Below are positions 32,452-40,370 of a stretch of DNA of 64,000 nt, piece after piece. The notes beneath the pieces are model-generated. The model was not told the DNA's origin, did no database searches, and saw nothing but the letters and a program-made list of their open reading frames with translations. The stretch's first letter is position 1. Every line of letters starts with the position of its first letter. Location: positions 8,068,001 to 8,132,000 of the forward strand of contig NZ_FNSM01000001.1 of assembly GCF_900105415.1 (NCBI RefSeq), read 5' to 3'. This DNA comes from Streptomyces sp. TLI_105 (GTDB lineage: Bacteria; Actinomycetota; Actinomycetes; Streptomycetales; Streptomycetaceae). Position numbers and translations under genes: made by a program.

Positions 32452-33267
32452 TCACACCCGTCCGCCGCCCGGCGTGTCCGAGGAGAGCCGCTGTGCCGCG
32501 TAGATCGGGATCACCGAGAGCAGGACGAGCGCCGCCGCCACCACGTTCACCACCGGGGCCTGCTGAGGGCGGGTCATGTTGTTGAAGATCCACACCGGCA
32601 GGGTCTGCACCCCGGGCCCCGCCGTGAACGTCGTCACCACGATCTCGTCGAAGGACAGCGCGAAGGCGAGCAGCCCGCCCGCGAGCAGCGCCGAGCGCAG
32701 CAGCGGGAAGGTGATGTCCCGGAAGACGCGGAACGTGTCCGCCCCCAGGTCCATCGCCGCCTCCTCGTACGAGCCGGGCAGCCGCCGCAGCCGCGCCACC
32801 ACGTTGTTGAAGACGACCACGATGCAGAAGGTGGCGTGGCCCACGACCACCGTGAACATCCCGAGGCCGACGCCGAGGGGTTCCAGGACCGTGCCGAAGG
32901 CCGAGTTGAGCGCGATGCCCGTGACGATGCCGGGCAGCGCGATCGGCAGCACCACCGCGAAGGAGACGGCCTCCCGTCCGAAGAAGGTGTACCGCTGCAC
33001 CGCGAAGGCGATGAGCGTGCCGAGCACCAGGGCCACCGCCGTCGCCGCGAGCCCCGCCCGGACCGAGGTCCACAGCGCCTCGCGGGCGCCCTCGTTCTCC
33101 CAGGCCGCCGCCCACCAGTCGAGCGTGAGGCCGGGCGGCGGCCAGCTCGCCGAGCGGTCCGGGTTGAGCGAGCCGAGCAGGACGAGCAGCAGCGGGAGGT
33201 AGATCGCCGCGAAGCCGAGGCCGGCCGCGGTGCGCAGCGCGATCCGCGCGGGACGGGAGAGGTTCAT
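32452..33267 (-). CDS. potC: ABC transporter permease, polyamine type (PotC-like)
   Basis: 271 residues from ATG 33267 (GGAAGGA site). Six membrane helices; the EAA loop EEAAMDLGADTFRVFRDITFP (about 175-195) is the coupling contact for the ATPase. It matches the second permease of spermidine/putrescine importers. Last gene of the four-gene transporter operon; the upstream permease gene ends 23 bp before. Confidence 0.9.
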   Translation of the reverse strand: MNLSRPARIALRTAAGLGFAAIYLPLLLVLLGSLNPDRSASWPPPGLTLDWWAAAWENEGAREALWTSVRAGLAATAVALVLGTLIAFAVQRYTFFGREAVSFAVVLPIALPGIVTGIALNSAFGTVLEPLGVGLGMFTVVVGHATFCIVVVFNNVVARLRRLPGSYEEAAMDLGADTFRVFRDITFPLLRSALLAGGLLAFALSFDEIVVTTFTAGPGVQTLPVWIFNNMTRPQQAPVVNVVAAALVLLSVIPIYAAQRLSSDTPGGGRV

Positions 33268-33289
33268 CGGTCGCGGTCCTTCCGGCCGT

Positions 33290-34213
33290 TCACAGGCTGC
33301 GCAGCGCACCGGAGCGCCGCACCGCGAGGAGGTACACCACGATGACGGCGACCGGCACGGTGCCGAGCGCGGCCGCCAGCGGCATGTTCAGGGTGACGTT
33401 GGAGTAGACGAGGTTGCCGATCAGCTGGGTCTTGCCGCCGACGATCTGCACGGTGATGTAGTCGCCGAGGCTCAGGGAGAAGGTGAAGACGGACCCCGCG
33501 GCCACCGCCGGCCACACCAGCGGCAGCACCACCGAGACGAAGGTCCGCCAGGTCCTCGCCCCGAGGTCCGCCGAGGCGTTCAGGAGGTTGTCGGGCAGCT
33601 GGACGAGCGCGGTGTGGATCGGCAGCGCCATGTACGGCAGCCAGAGGTACGTCAGGACGAGCACCGTCGCCGTGAGCCCGTACCCCGGCCCGCTGAGGCC
33701 GAACGGCCGCAGCGCCCAGTCGAGCGGCCCCCCTTCGGAGAGGATGAGCCGCCACGCGTACACCTTCACGAGGTAGCCGGCCCACAGCGGCATGAGCAGC
33801 GCGACCACGAACAGCGGGCGGCGGCGCGGGTGCGCGACGCGCGCCGTGTAGAAGGCGAGGGGGAAGGCGATGACGGCGCAGAGCGCGGTCACGACCAGGG
33901 CGACGCCGATGGTGCGCAGGGCGACCGTGCGGTAGACGGGAGAGCTGACGAGTTCCTCGAAGTTCTGCGAGGTCCAGATCCGGACGACCTCGGAGGTGAA
34001 GGTGTCGGTCGTCCAGAAGGCGGAGAGGAACAGGGCCGCGAGGGAGCCGAGGTAGGCGAGGACCAGCCAGAGCAGCGGGGCGGTGAGCAGGGCGGCGAGG
34101 CGCAGCCGGGGCCGCTGGTGCAGGGCCCCGGCGAGCCGCCGGACGGCACCGCGGCCGGGGCCGGCGGCTCGCTTCGCGGACTCGGGGGAGAGGCCGGGGG
34201 TGAGTGCGGTCAT
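33290..34213 (-). CDS. potB: ABC transporter permease, polyamine type (PotB-like)
   Basis: 307 residues, six membrane helices, EAA loop near NASADLGARTWRTFVSVVLP (about 220-240). PotB-type first permease of a polyamine importer. The stop of the binding-protein gene lies 11 bp upstream, so the two are co-translated. Substrate specificity cannot be read from the permease. Confidence 0.9.
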   Translation of the reverse strand: MTALTPGLSPESAKRAAGPGRGAVRRLAGALHQRPRLRLAALLTAPLLWLVLAYLGSLAALFLSAFWTTDTFTSEVVRIWTSQNFEELVSSPVYRTVALRTIGVALVVTALCAVIAFPLAFYTARVAHPRRRPLFVVALLMPLWAGYLVKVYAWRLILSEGGPLDWALRPFGLSGPGYGLTATVLVLTYLWLPYMALPIHTALVQLPDNLLNASADLGARTWRTFVSVVLPLVWPAVAAGSVFTFSLSLGDYITVQIVGGKTQLIGNLVYSNVTLNMPLAAALGTVPVAVIVVYLLAVRRSGALRSL

Positions 34214-34223
34214 GGCGCCGGGG

Positions 34224-35423
34224 TCAGCCCTTGATCTCGGTCCAGGCCTGGACCCACTGGGCGTACGGCACGCAGCGGACGTCCGTGCGGCCGTCCAGGC
34301 ACTGCTCGATGGGCGTGGTCCAGAAGTGGACCTGCTTCCAGTACCCCTCGTCGGCGGCGTGGAAGACGGCGCAGTGGTTCTTGTCGGCGGTCTCGGCGCA
34401 CGACTTCGCGTTGGCCGGGGCCTCTCCGAAGTACTCGGCGACCTGCGCGTTGGTCTTCGGCGAGACGATCCAGTCGAGCCACTTGTAGGCGCAGGCGGGG
34501 TGCTTGGCCTTGGCGGAGACCATCCAGGTGTCGGACCAGCCGGTGGAGCCCTCCTTCGGCAGGACCGCGTCGATCTTCGCGCCCTCGGACTCGGCGAGGT
34601 TGGCGATCACCTGCCAGCTGGTGCCGACGACCGAGTCTCCGCTCTTGAAGGCGGAGATCTCCTTGAGGTAGTCGCTCCAGTACTCGCCGATGTGCGCGTT
34701 CTGCTCCTTGAGCAGGGCCACGGCGGCGTCGAACTGCTTCTTGTCGAGGGCATAGGGGTTCTTGATGCCCAGCTCGGGCTTGGTCGCCTTGAGGTAGAGG
34801 GCGGCGTCCGCGAGGTAGATGGGGGAGTCGTAGGCGGTGACCTTGCCGCTGTGCGCCGAGGCCTTGTCGAAGACGGCGGACCAGGAGTCGGGAGCCGGCT
34901 TCACCTTCTCCGTGTCGTACATGAGGAGGTTGGCGCCGCGGCCGTGCGGGATGCCGTAGGCGACGCCCTTGACGGAGTTCCACTCCTTGTTCTTGAGACC
35001 GGCGAAGACGTCGGCGTAGTTCGGCACGAGCGCGGTGTTCACGGGTGCGGCGTCGCCGGAGGCGATGAGGCGGAGGGAGGCGTCACCGGAGGCGGAGACG
35101 GCGTCGTACGCGCCGGTCTTCATCAGGGAGACCATCTCGTCGGAGGTCGCGGCGGTCTTGGTGTTGACCTGGCAGCCGGTCTGCTTCTCGAAGGCGCTGA
35201 CCCAGTCGACCTTCGGGTCGTTCGAGCCGTCCTCGACGTATCCGGCCCAGGCGATCAGATTGACCTCGCCCTCGGCCTTGCCGAGCGCCGTCGGCGCCTT
35301 CAGGTCGGGCGGGTTGAGGCCGCCGGACTTCCCGGACCCCGCCGGGTCGGCCGATCCGCAGGCGGTGACGAGGAGCAGCCCGGAGAGGGCGGCTGCGGTC
35401 AGGAGGGAGCGGTGCGGGCGCAC
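34224..35423 (-). CDS. potD: Extracellular solute-binding lipoprotein, polyamine type (PotD-like)
   Basis: 399 residues. The lipobox LLLVTACG gives Cys22, so it is anchored outside the membrane. The sequence contains LNLIAWAGYVEDG and DVFAGLKNKEWNSVKGVAYGIPHG, as in spermidine/putrescine-binding proteins. KQTGCQV and SCAETADKNHCAV add Cys residues that may form a disulfide. It captures a polyamine or a related amine for import. A small substrate difference (for example GABA or putrescine) is possible. Confidence 0.9.
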   Translation of the reverse strand: MRPHRSLLTAAALSGLLLVTACGSADPAGSGKSGGLNPPDLKAPTALGKAEGEVNLIAWAGYVEDGSNDPKVDWVSAFEKQTGCQVNTKTAATSDEMVSLMKTGAYDAVSASGDASLRLIASGDAAPVNTALVPNYADVFAGLKNKEWNSVKGVAYGIPHGRGANLLMYDTEKVKPAPDSWSAVFDKASAHSGKVTAYDSPIYLADAALYLKATKPELGIKNPYALDKKQFDAAVALLKEQNAHIGEYWSDYLKEISAFKSGDSVVGTSWQVIANLAESEGAKIDAVLPKEGSTGWSDTWMVSAKAKHPACAYKWLDWIVSPKTNAQVAEYFGEAPANAKSCAETADKNHCAVFHAADEGYWKQVHFWTTPIEQCLDGRTDVRCVPYAQWVQAWTEIKG

Positions 35424-35518
35424 GTGGTTCTCCGTTGCGTGAGGGGGCGAAGGACGAGGGGCGTGGGGGGGAGGGGGGGTTCACGGGGTCGGGCGGCCGG
35501 CAGGGGGAGGGAGGTCGC

Positions 35519-36556
35519 TCACGCGCTCTCGGGGACGCGCACGGCATGGTCCGGATGCCACTGGAGGCCGATCCGGGCGCCCCGGAAGGCGGCGAGGTCG
35601 GCGGAGGAGGTCTCCAGGTTCTGCTGGAGGGCGGTGAGCCGGCCGCCGCCGTCGAGGTCGACCAGGAAGCGGGTGGAGTCGCCGAGGTAGACGACCTCCG
35701 CCACCGTGCCGGCGGCGGTGGTGTGCCCGGGGTCGCCGGGCGCCTTGTGGTCGGGGAGGATCCGGATCTTCTCCGGGCGGATGCTGTACGTGCCCGCCGC
35801 CCCGACCACCTGTCGGGCGGTCTCCCCGGTCAGCAGGTTGGAGGTGCCGACGAAACCGGCGACGAAGGGGGTCGCGGGGCGCTCGTAGATCTCGGCGGGA
35901 GCGGCGACCTGCTCGATCCGGCCCTGGTGGAAGACGGCGATCCGGTCGCTCATCGTCAGGGCCTCCTCCTGGTCGTGGGTGACGAAGACGAAGGTGATCC
36001 CGACCTCCCGCTGGATGGCCTTGAGTTCGACCTGCATCCGCTCGCGGAGCTTGAGGTCGAGCGCGCCGAGGGGTTCGTCGAGGAGCAGGACGCGGGGGCG
36101 GCCGACGAGCGCGCGGGCCAGGGCGACCCGCTGGCGCTGGCCGCCGGAGAGCTCGGCGGGCCGGCGCCTGCCGAGACCGTCGAGGCCGACCTGGGCGAGG
36201 GCGGCCCGGGCGCGCACCAGGCGCTCGGCGCGGGGCACGCCGCGGACCTTGAGGCCGTAGGCGACGTTCTGTTCGACCGTCATGTGCGGGAAGAGCGCGT
36301 AGTCCTGGAAGACGGTGTGCACGTCCCGCTCGAAGGGGGCCAGCCGGGTGACGTCGCGGCCGGCCAGCTCGACGGTCCCGGCGGTCGGTGCTTCGAAGCC
36401 GGCGATCATCCGCAGCACGGTCGTCTTCCCGGAGCCGGAGGGACCGAGCATCGAGAAGAACTCACCGTCCGCGATCTCCAGGTCCACCCCGGCCACGGCC
36501 TCGGTCCGGCCGTAGGTCTTGCGCAGTCCCGTCAGCCGGATCGCCATTCCCTCCAT
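35519..36556 (-). CDS. potA: ABC transporter ATPase, polyamine type (PotA-like)
   Basis: 345 residues from ATG 36556; a longer start at 36610 would lie before the inferred transcription start. Walker A GPSGSGKTT (about 35-43), Q-loop FQDYALFPH, signature LSGGQRQR (about 135), Walker B VLLLDEP, and switch THDQEEA are all intact. A C-terminal TOBE-type regulatory domain (about 265-345) is present. It powers the amine importer. First gene of the operon; a TTGAGA/TATGTT promoter lies upstream. Confidence 0.93.
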   Translation of the reverse strand: MEGMAIRLTGLRKTYGRTEAVAGVDLEIADGEFFSMLGPSGSGKTTVLRMIAGFEAPTAGTVELAGRDVTRLAPFERDVHTVFQDYALFPHMTVEQNVAYGLKVRGVPRAERLVRARAALAQVGLDGLGRRRPAELSGGQRQRVALARALVGRPRVLLLDEPLGALDLKLRERMQVELKAIQREVGITFVFVTHDQEEALTMSDRIAVFHQGRIEQVAAPAEIYERPATPFVAGFVGTSNLLTGETARQVVGAAGTYSIRPEKIRILPDHKAPGDPGHTTAAGTVAEVVYLGDSTRFLVDLDGGGRLTALQQNLETSSADLAAFRGARIGLQWHPDHAVRVPESA

Positions 36557-36605
36557 GGGCGGGAACCTTTCTGGTGCGGTGGAGCGTTGCTCGGGCGTGG
36601 ACGTA

Positions 36606-36634
36606 AACATATGAAGTCATAGTTCAAATCTCAA
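36606..36634 (-). promoter_or_regulatory. Promoter of the potADBC operon
   Basis: TTGAGA (36634-36629) and TATGTT (36611-36606) with a 17-bp spacer form a good vegetative promoter on the minus strand, 50 bp before the potA ATG. The AT-rich gap to the divergent GntR gene likely holds its operator. Confidence 0.65.
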
Positions 36635-36687
36635 GACCCCTTTAAGGTAAAGCCTGAGTCAACGCCCGACGCGCGAGGTGGTTAACC

Positions 36688-37539
36688 GTGAGACCGAACG
36701 GCAGGCCGGACGAGGCAGGCGGCGCGGCCGGGACCGGCGCGGCCCGCAGGGCCGTCTTCGCCCCCGTCGACACCCGGGCCCGGGTCGACACCGTCGTCCG
36801 CCGCATCGGCGACGCCATCGAGCTCGGACTCCTCGCCGACGGGGAACAGCTGCCCGGCGAGACCGAACTCGCCGGACAGCTCGGCGTCTCCACCGTCACC
36901 CTGCGCGAAGCCCTCATGGCCCTGCGGCAGCAAGGCCTCGTCACCACGCGCAGGGGCCGCGGCGGCGGCAGCTTCGTCACCCTGCCCGACAACCCGCCGG
37001 AGGAGCGGCTACGCGCCCGCCTCGCCGACTGGTCCACCGAGGAACTCCGCGACCTCGGCGACCACTGGGCCGCCGTCTCCGGCGCCGCCGCCCTGCTCGC
37101 CGCCCGCCGCACCCAGCCCGGGGACCTGCGCCCCCTCACCCGTACGGTCGAGGAACTCGCCGCCGCCGGAGATCCGGCGACCCGCAGCAGGCTCTACGGC
37201 CGCTTCCACGTCGAACTCGCCGCCGCCGCCCAGTCCGCCCGCCTCACCCGCGAGGAGATCGCCCTCCAGACGGACCTGGGTGCGCTCCTCTGCCTCGTCC
37301 TCGACGACCCCGTCCATCTCGCCAATGTGTCGGATCGTCACCGCGCCGTGATCTCCGCCGTGCAGGATGAGGCCGACGAGCGGGCCAGAACGCTCGCCGA
37401 GACGTGTGTACGGGAGTCGGTGGGGCGGCTGATCGCGCTGCGCCTCGGCACCCCCGGCCACGCAACCGAGCCTCGTCCCGAGGAGGACACGCATGGGCAG
37501 GAGCACCGGGCTCGCGGGCCCCGCGGGGGCCGTCGCTGA
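36688..37539 (+). CDS. GntR-family (FCD) transcriptional regulator
   Basis: 283 residues from GTG 36688. The N-terminal winged helix is strong (RRIGDAIELGLLADGEQLPGETELAGQLGVSTVTLREAL, about 38-75), followed by the FCD effector domain with metal-binding His/Asp residues (WSTEELRDLGDHW, RFHVEL). FadR-type regulators sense small acids or amines. It is divergent from the amine importer and followed by a Cache-type gene that overlaps its 3' end by 47 bp, so it probably controls the transporter. Confidence 0.92.
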   Translation: MRPNGRPDEAGGAAGTGAARRAVFAPVDTRARVDTVVRRIGDAIELGLLADGEQLPGETELAGQLGVSTVTLREALMALRQQGLVTTRRGRGGGSFVTLPDNPPEERLRARLADWSTEELRDLGDHWAAVSGAAALLAARRTQPGDLRPLTRTVEELAAAGDPATRSRLYGRFHVELAAAAQSARLTREEIALQTDLGALLCLVLDDPVHLANVSDRHRAVISAVQDEADERARTLAETCVRESVGRLIALRLGTPGHATEPRPEEDTHGQEHRARGPRGGRR

Positions 37540-38278
37540 CACGGACCCGGTCGACGCGGTCATCGGCCGCGTCCGGGACGCCCTCGAAGAGGTCTTCGCC
37601 GCCGTCGCCGAGACCGGCGCCGACACCGGCGCCCTGCTCGCCGGGGCGACCGGAGCGGGCCGCGAACCCGTCGCCGCCGACCTGACCGGACTGCGCCCCG
37701 GACTGCACGCCCGGCTCGGGGCCCATCCGCTGGTCTCGGGCGTCGGCTTCGTCGCCGCTCCCGGGCTCCTCACCGACGTACCGGGCTGGCTGGAGTGGTG
37801 GCAGCGCGGCCCCGACGGAGCCGTCCGGCCGCTCCTCCTCGACCTCGACCCGGAGCACTCCGCCTACTCCGACTACACCCACTGGGACTGGTACACCCTG
37901 CCCCGCGAGACCGGGCGCCGGGCCGTCGCCGGGCCCTACGTGGACTACCTGTGCTCCGACGAGTACAGCCTCACGCTCTCCGCGCCGGTCGCCCTCGACG
38001 GCCGGTTCGTCGGTGTGGCCGCCGCCGACGTCTATCTGCGGCACTTCGAGGCGGCCGTCCTCCCCGTGCTCCAGCGGCTGGCCGCACCGGCCCGGCTCGT
38101 CAATGCGCGGGGCCGGGTCGCCGCCTCCACCGACCCGGCCCATCTCGCCGGATCCCTCACCAAGGGCCCCGACTTCGCCGCCGTCCTCGCCGGGCCGCCG
38201 GCCGAACACCGCGCCGGCGGCCTGCGGCTGCTGCCCTGCGGCGGCACCCCGCTCGTCCTGGTCACGGCGGACGACTGA
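37493..38278 (+). CDS. PDC/Cache-domain sensor protein without membrane anchor
   Basis: 261 residues from ATG 37493, with GAGGAGG before it and 47 bp of overlap with the GntR gene. The middle holds a PDC/Cache-like domain: HWDWYTLPRETG near 130-142 and GPYVDYLCSDEYSLTLSAPV (about 148-167), typical of periplasmic amine- and amino-acid sensing domains. Yet there is no signal peptide or membrane helix, so it acts in the cytosol. With the GntR regulator and the amine importer nearby, it may bind the same ligand. The link is inferred from context. Confidence 0.85.
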   Translation: MGRSTGLAGPAGAVADTDPVDAVIGRVRDALEEVFAAVAETGADTGALLAGATGAGREPVAADLTGLRPGLHARLGAHPLVSGVGFVAAPGLLTDVPGWLEWWQRGPDGAVRPLLLDLDPEHSAYSDYTHWDWYTLPRETGRRAVAGPYVDYLCSDEYSLTLSAPVALDGRFVGVAAADVYLRHFEAAVLPVLQRLAAPARLVNARGRVAASTDPAHLAGSLTKGPDFAAVLAGPPAEHRAGGLRLLPCGGTPLVLVTADD

Positions 38279-38296
38279 GCCGCCGACGGGGCGCAT

Positions 38297-39064
38297 TCAC
38301 CTGGGCAGGTTCGGTTCCGAGCCGGAGCCTCGGCCGGCGCCCAGGGTGCGGTCCAGGAGCGGGAGCAGACGGTCCCAGTGGCGCTTCAGCCCGGACGCGC
38401 TGAAAGCGTCGGTGTCGGCCATGGTGAAGCCGTGGATCGTGCCGGGGTAGATCTCGGAGGTGTGGTGGACACCTGCGGCGTCCAGAACCTCGTTGAGTTC
38501 GCCGAGGGCTTCGGGCGTCATGTCGCCTTCGGCGTGCCCGAGGTGGACCTGGGCGGTGAGCTTGGAGAAGAGGTCGGGCCCGTCGACGCCCACGGGGCCG
38601 TGGAACGCGGCGACGGCCGCCACCTGGTCGGGGTGGGCAGCGGCGGTGCGCACCGCGTAGAGACCGCCGATGCAGTAGCCGGTCACCGCGACCGGTCCGG
38701 CGCCGACCTCGGGCTGGCCGGTGAGGAACCTGAGGTAGGCGTCGGCGTCGCTCAGGACACGCTCGGTGGTGTGCGCCTGGAGCAAGGGCATCAGCTGGGC
38801 GAAGACGGCGGGCCGGACCTCCTCTCCGATGTGCTCGGGAAGCTCGACCACCGGTGCCGGGCCGTGCCGGTAGAAGGGGTTGGGGACGAGCACGTAGTAC
38901 CCGTGCCCGGCCAGTTCGCGGGCCAACTCCCGCAGCACGGGCCGGATGCCGAAGCCGTCCGCGTACATCAGCACCCCTGGGTGCCGCTCGCCGCGGTCGG
39001 GGAAGGCGGCGAACGCATCGGCCTGGCCGTCTTCGGTGGGAATCCGCAACGTCTTGGTGCGCAT
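38297..39064 (-). CDS. Dienelactone hydrolase family protein
   Basis: 255 residues from ATG 39064 (GGAGAG). The nucleophile is Cys in GYCIGG (about 120), and the His is in GTIHGF (about 220); an Asp in GHAEGDM completes the triad. This is the DLH arrangement, which hydrolyses dienelactone or related esters in the cytosol, often from aromatic degradation, although no ring-cleavage genes are near. Single gene. Confidence 0.9.
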   Translation of the reverse strand: MRTKTLRIPTEDGQADAFAAFPDRGERHPGVLMYADGFGIRPVLRELARELAGHGYYVLVPNPFYRHGPAPVVELPEHIGEEVRPAVFAQLMPLLQAHTTERVLSDADAYLRFLTGQPEVGAGPVAVTGYCIGGLYAVRTAAAHPDQVAAVAAFHGPVGVDGPDLFSKLTAQVHLGHAEGDMTPEALGELNEVLDAAGVHHTSEIYPGTIHGFTMADTDAFSASGLKRHWDRLLPLLDRTLGAGRGSGSEPNLPR

Positions 39065-39330
39065 GAACTCTCCTGTCGTGGTTGACGAATCGAGCCTGTG
39101 ATCAACACGACGGAGGCGGAGCCCGCGCGGCAGCGCCAGCTCCTCGATCGAACAGTGGGCCTGCACCGGCCCGTACGGCGCTCAGAAGAGCACCGGGTCA
39201 CCGATCCGTGTGTGGCGTGATGCCGTCCCGGTAGTCATCCCCCCAACATAGCCACAGCCCCGGTCATCCGGTGCGAAAACCTGACCATGTCCCTTGCGGG
39301 AGTTCGGCACGGCGGCTCCGTCCGTGAAGG
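39065..39330. other. Intergenic region without a recognisable gene
   Basis: 266 bp separate the dienelactone hydrolase start from the end of the TOPRIM gene. I see no ORF with codon bias, no RNA signature and no strong terminator; it should hold the promoter of the hydrolase gene. Confidence 0.5.
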
Positions 39331-39987
39331 TCACAGACTCGCCAGAAGGCCGTCGAGCGGCTCCGGTACCCGGGCGGCGTCGACGGCTTCCACCAGGAGG
39401 GCGCCGTAGCGGATCTTGCGGCCCTTCTTCGTGCCGAGGAAGCGCCGGAGCTGCTGGTGCCGGGGCCGGCCGTGCTGGGCGGGCTGGGTCAGGAAGGTCT
39501 GCCAGGGGCGCAGGTCGCCCTCCGCCCGGATGATCTCCTCGACCCTCGCCGGGCCCAGCGCGCGGATGAGCTCGTCCTCCAGGTCCGCCACGCAGACGAA
39601 GAAGTCCTCACGCGGGGCTCCGGCCCGCATCAGACCGCGCTCGTAGAAGCCCCGCTCGCGTTCGTCGCACAGGCCCGTCAGGCGCAGGTCGAGCCCCGGC
39701 GGCCCGAGCAGTTCGGCGTAGCGGGCGATGCTCATCGCCCCGCCCATCGACACCACGCACACGCCTTCCGCGGCGAGGTCCCGACCGCGCCGCGCGGCCA
39801 GCGTCTCGACGGCCGCGAAGTCGCTCGGTCCTTCCAGGAGCACCGCCGTGCGCAGCCCCAGGGACACGGCCAGGTCCCGCGCCGTGTCTCCGTCGGAATC
39901 GCCGGCCGCCCAGCGGCCCATCTCGTCCTGGAACGCCCTCGTGTCCGCCGACGCCCTGGTGTCCGCCGATGCCCTCATGTCTGCCAT
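39331..39987 (-). CDS. TOPRIM domain protein (OLD-type, stand-alone)
   Basis: 218 residues. The TOPRIM fold is indicated by LLEGPSDFAAVETLA (conserved Glu, about 50), VVSMGGAMSIARYAELL and GLCDERERGFY (the acidic D-x-D-type residues, about 108). There is no ATPase domain as in full OLD nucleases. The C-terminal part (PWQTFLTQPAQHGRPRHQQLRRFLGTKKGRKIRYGALL) is basic. The N-terminus has two copies of R-A-S-A-D-T encoded by an 18-bp tandem repeat. Family members are annotated as TOPRIM nucleotidyl transferase/hydrolase; the substrate is unknown. Confidence 0.85.
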   Translation of the reverse strand: MADMRASADTRASADTRAFQDEMGRWAAGDSDGDTARDLAVSLGLRTAVLLEGPSDFAAVETLAARRGRDLAAEGVCVVSMGGAMSIARYAELLGPPGLDLRLTGLCDERERGFYERGLMRAGAPREDFFVCVADLEDELIRALGPARVEEIIRAEGDLRPWQTFLTQPAQHGRPRHQQLRRFLGTKKGRKIRYGALLVEAVDAARVPEPLDGLLASL

Positions 39988-40049
39988 GGGGGTGAGTCTG
40001 CCCGTCCACCGGCCGACGGGGCAGCGAATATTCGACCGGAGCCGGTCTC

Positions 40050-40370
40050 TCAGTCGTTCACGGCCGTGAGGAGCACCACCGCGTCCTCCAGCGCCGTCAG
40101 CCCGTGCCGTTCCTTGGGGATCATCCGCAGCGTGCCGGCCCGCAGCTCCTCGGCCCGCCCGGCCGCCGTCAGGCTCACCCGGCCCCGCAGCACCTGGAGG
40201 CTCGCGGCCGGTGGCGCGTTGTGTTCGTCCAGGGAGGTGCCCGAGGTCAGGGCGATGACGGTCTGCCGCAGCACCCCGTCGTGCATCACCAGATGGGCGC
40301 TGCGCCCGTGCGGCGCCGTACGGGCCGCGGTCAGGTGCTCGTCGGCGAGGGCGGTGAGGTCCAGCATCAT
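40050..40370 (-). CDS. Small cupin-domain protein
   Basis: 106 residues from ATG 40370, preceded by GGGAGAG. The cupin barrel is suggested by LDEHNAPPAASLQVLRGRVSL and AGTLRMIPKERHGLTAL, with conserved His/Glu positions. The start overlaps the stop of the MFS gene, so it is translationally coupled to the transporter. A sensor or small enzyme role is possible; the substrate is unknown. Confidence 0.88.
   Translation of the reverse strand: MMLDLTALADEHLTAARTAPHGRSAHLVMHDGVLRQTVIALTSGTSLDEHNAPPAASLQVLRGRVSLTAAGRAEELRAGTLRMIPKERHGLTALEDAVVLLTAVND

Noticed and set aside
32084..33115. Minus-strand frame extending from the permease gene into the frameshifted plus-strand gene
   Set aside because: It is out of frame with potC and has no membrane helices; it is a shadow.
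38378..39085. Plus-strand frame opposite the dienelactone hydrolase
   Set aside because: The hydrolase on the minus strand has its triad and a ribosome site; the plus frame has neither.
40025..40034. Palindrome CGAATATTCG between the cupin and TOPRIM genes
   Set aside because: Only 10 bp, with no second copy or nearby promoter that I could identify; likely chance.
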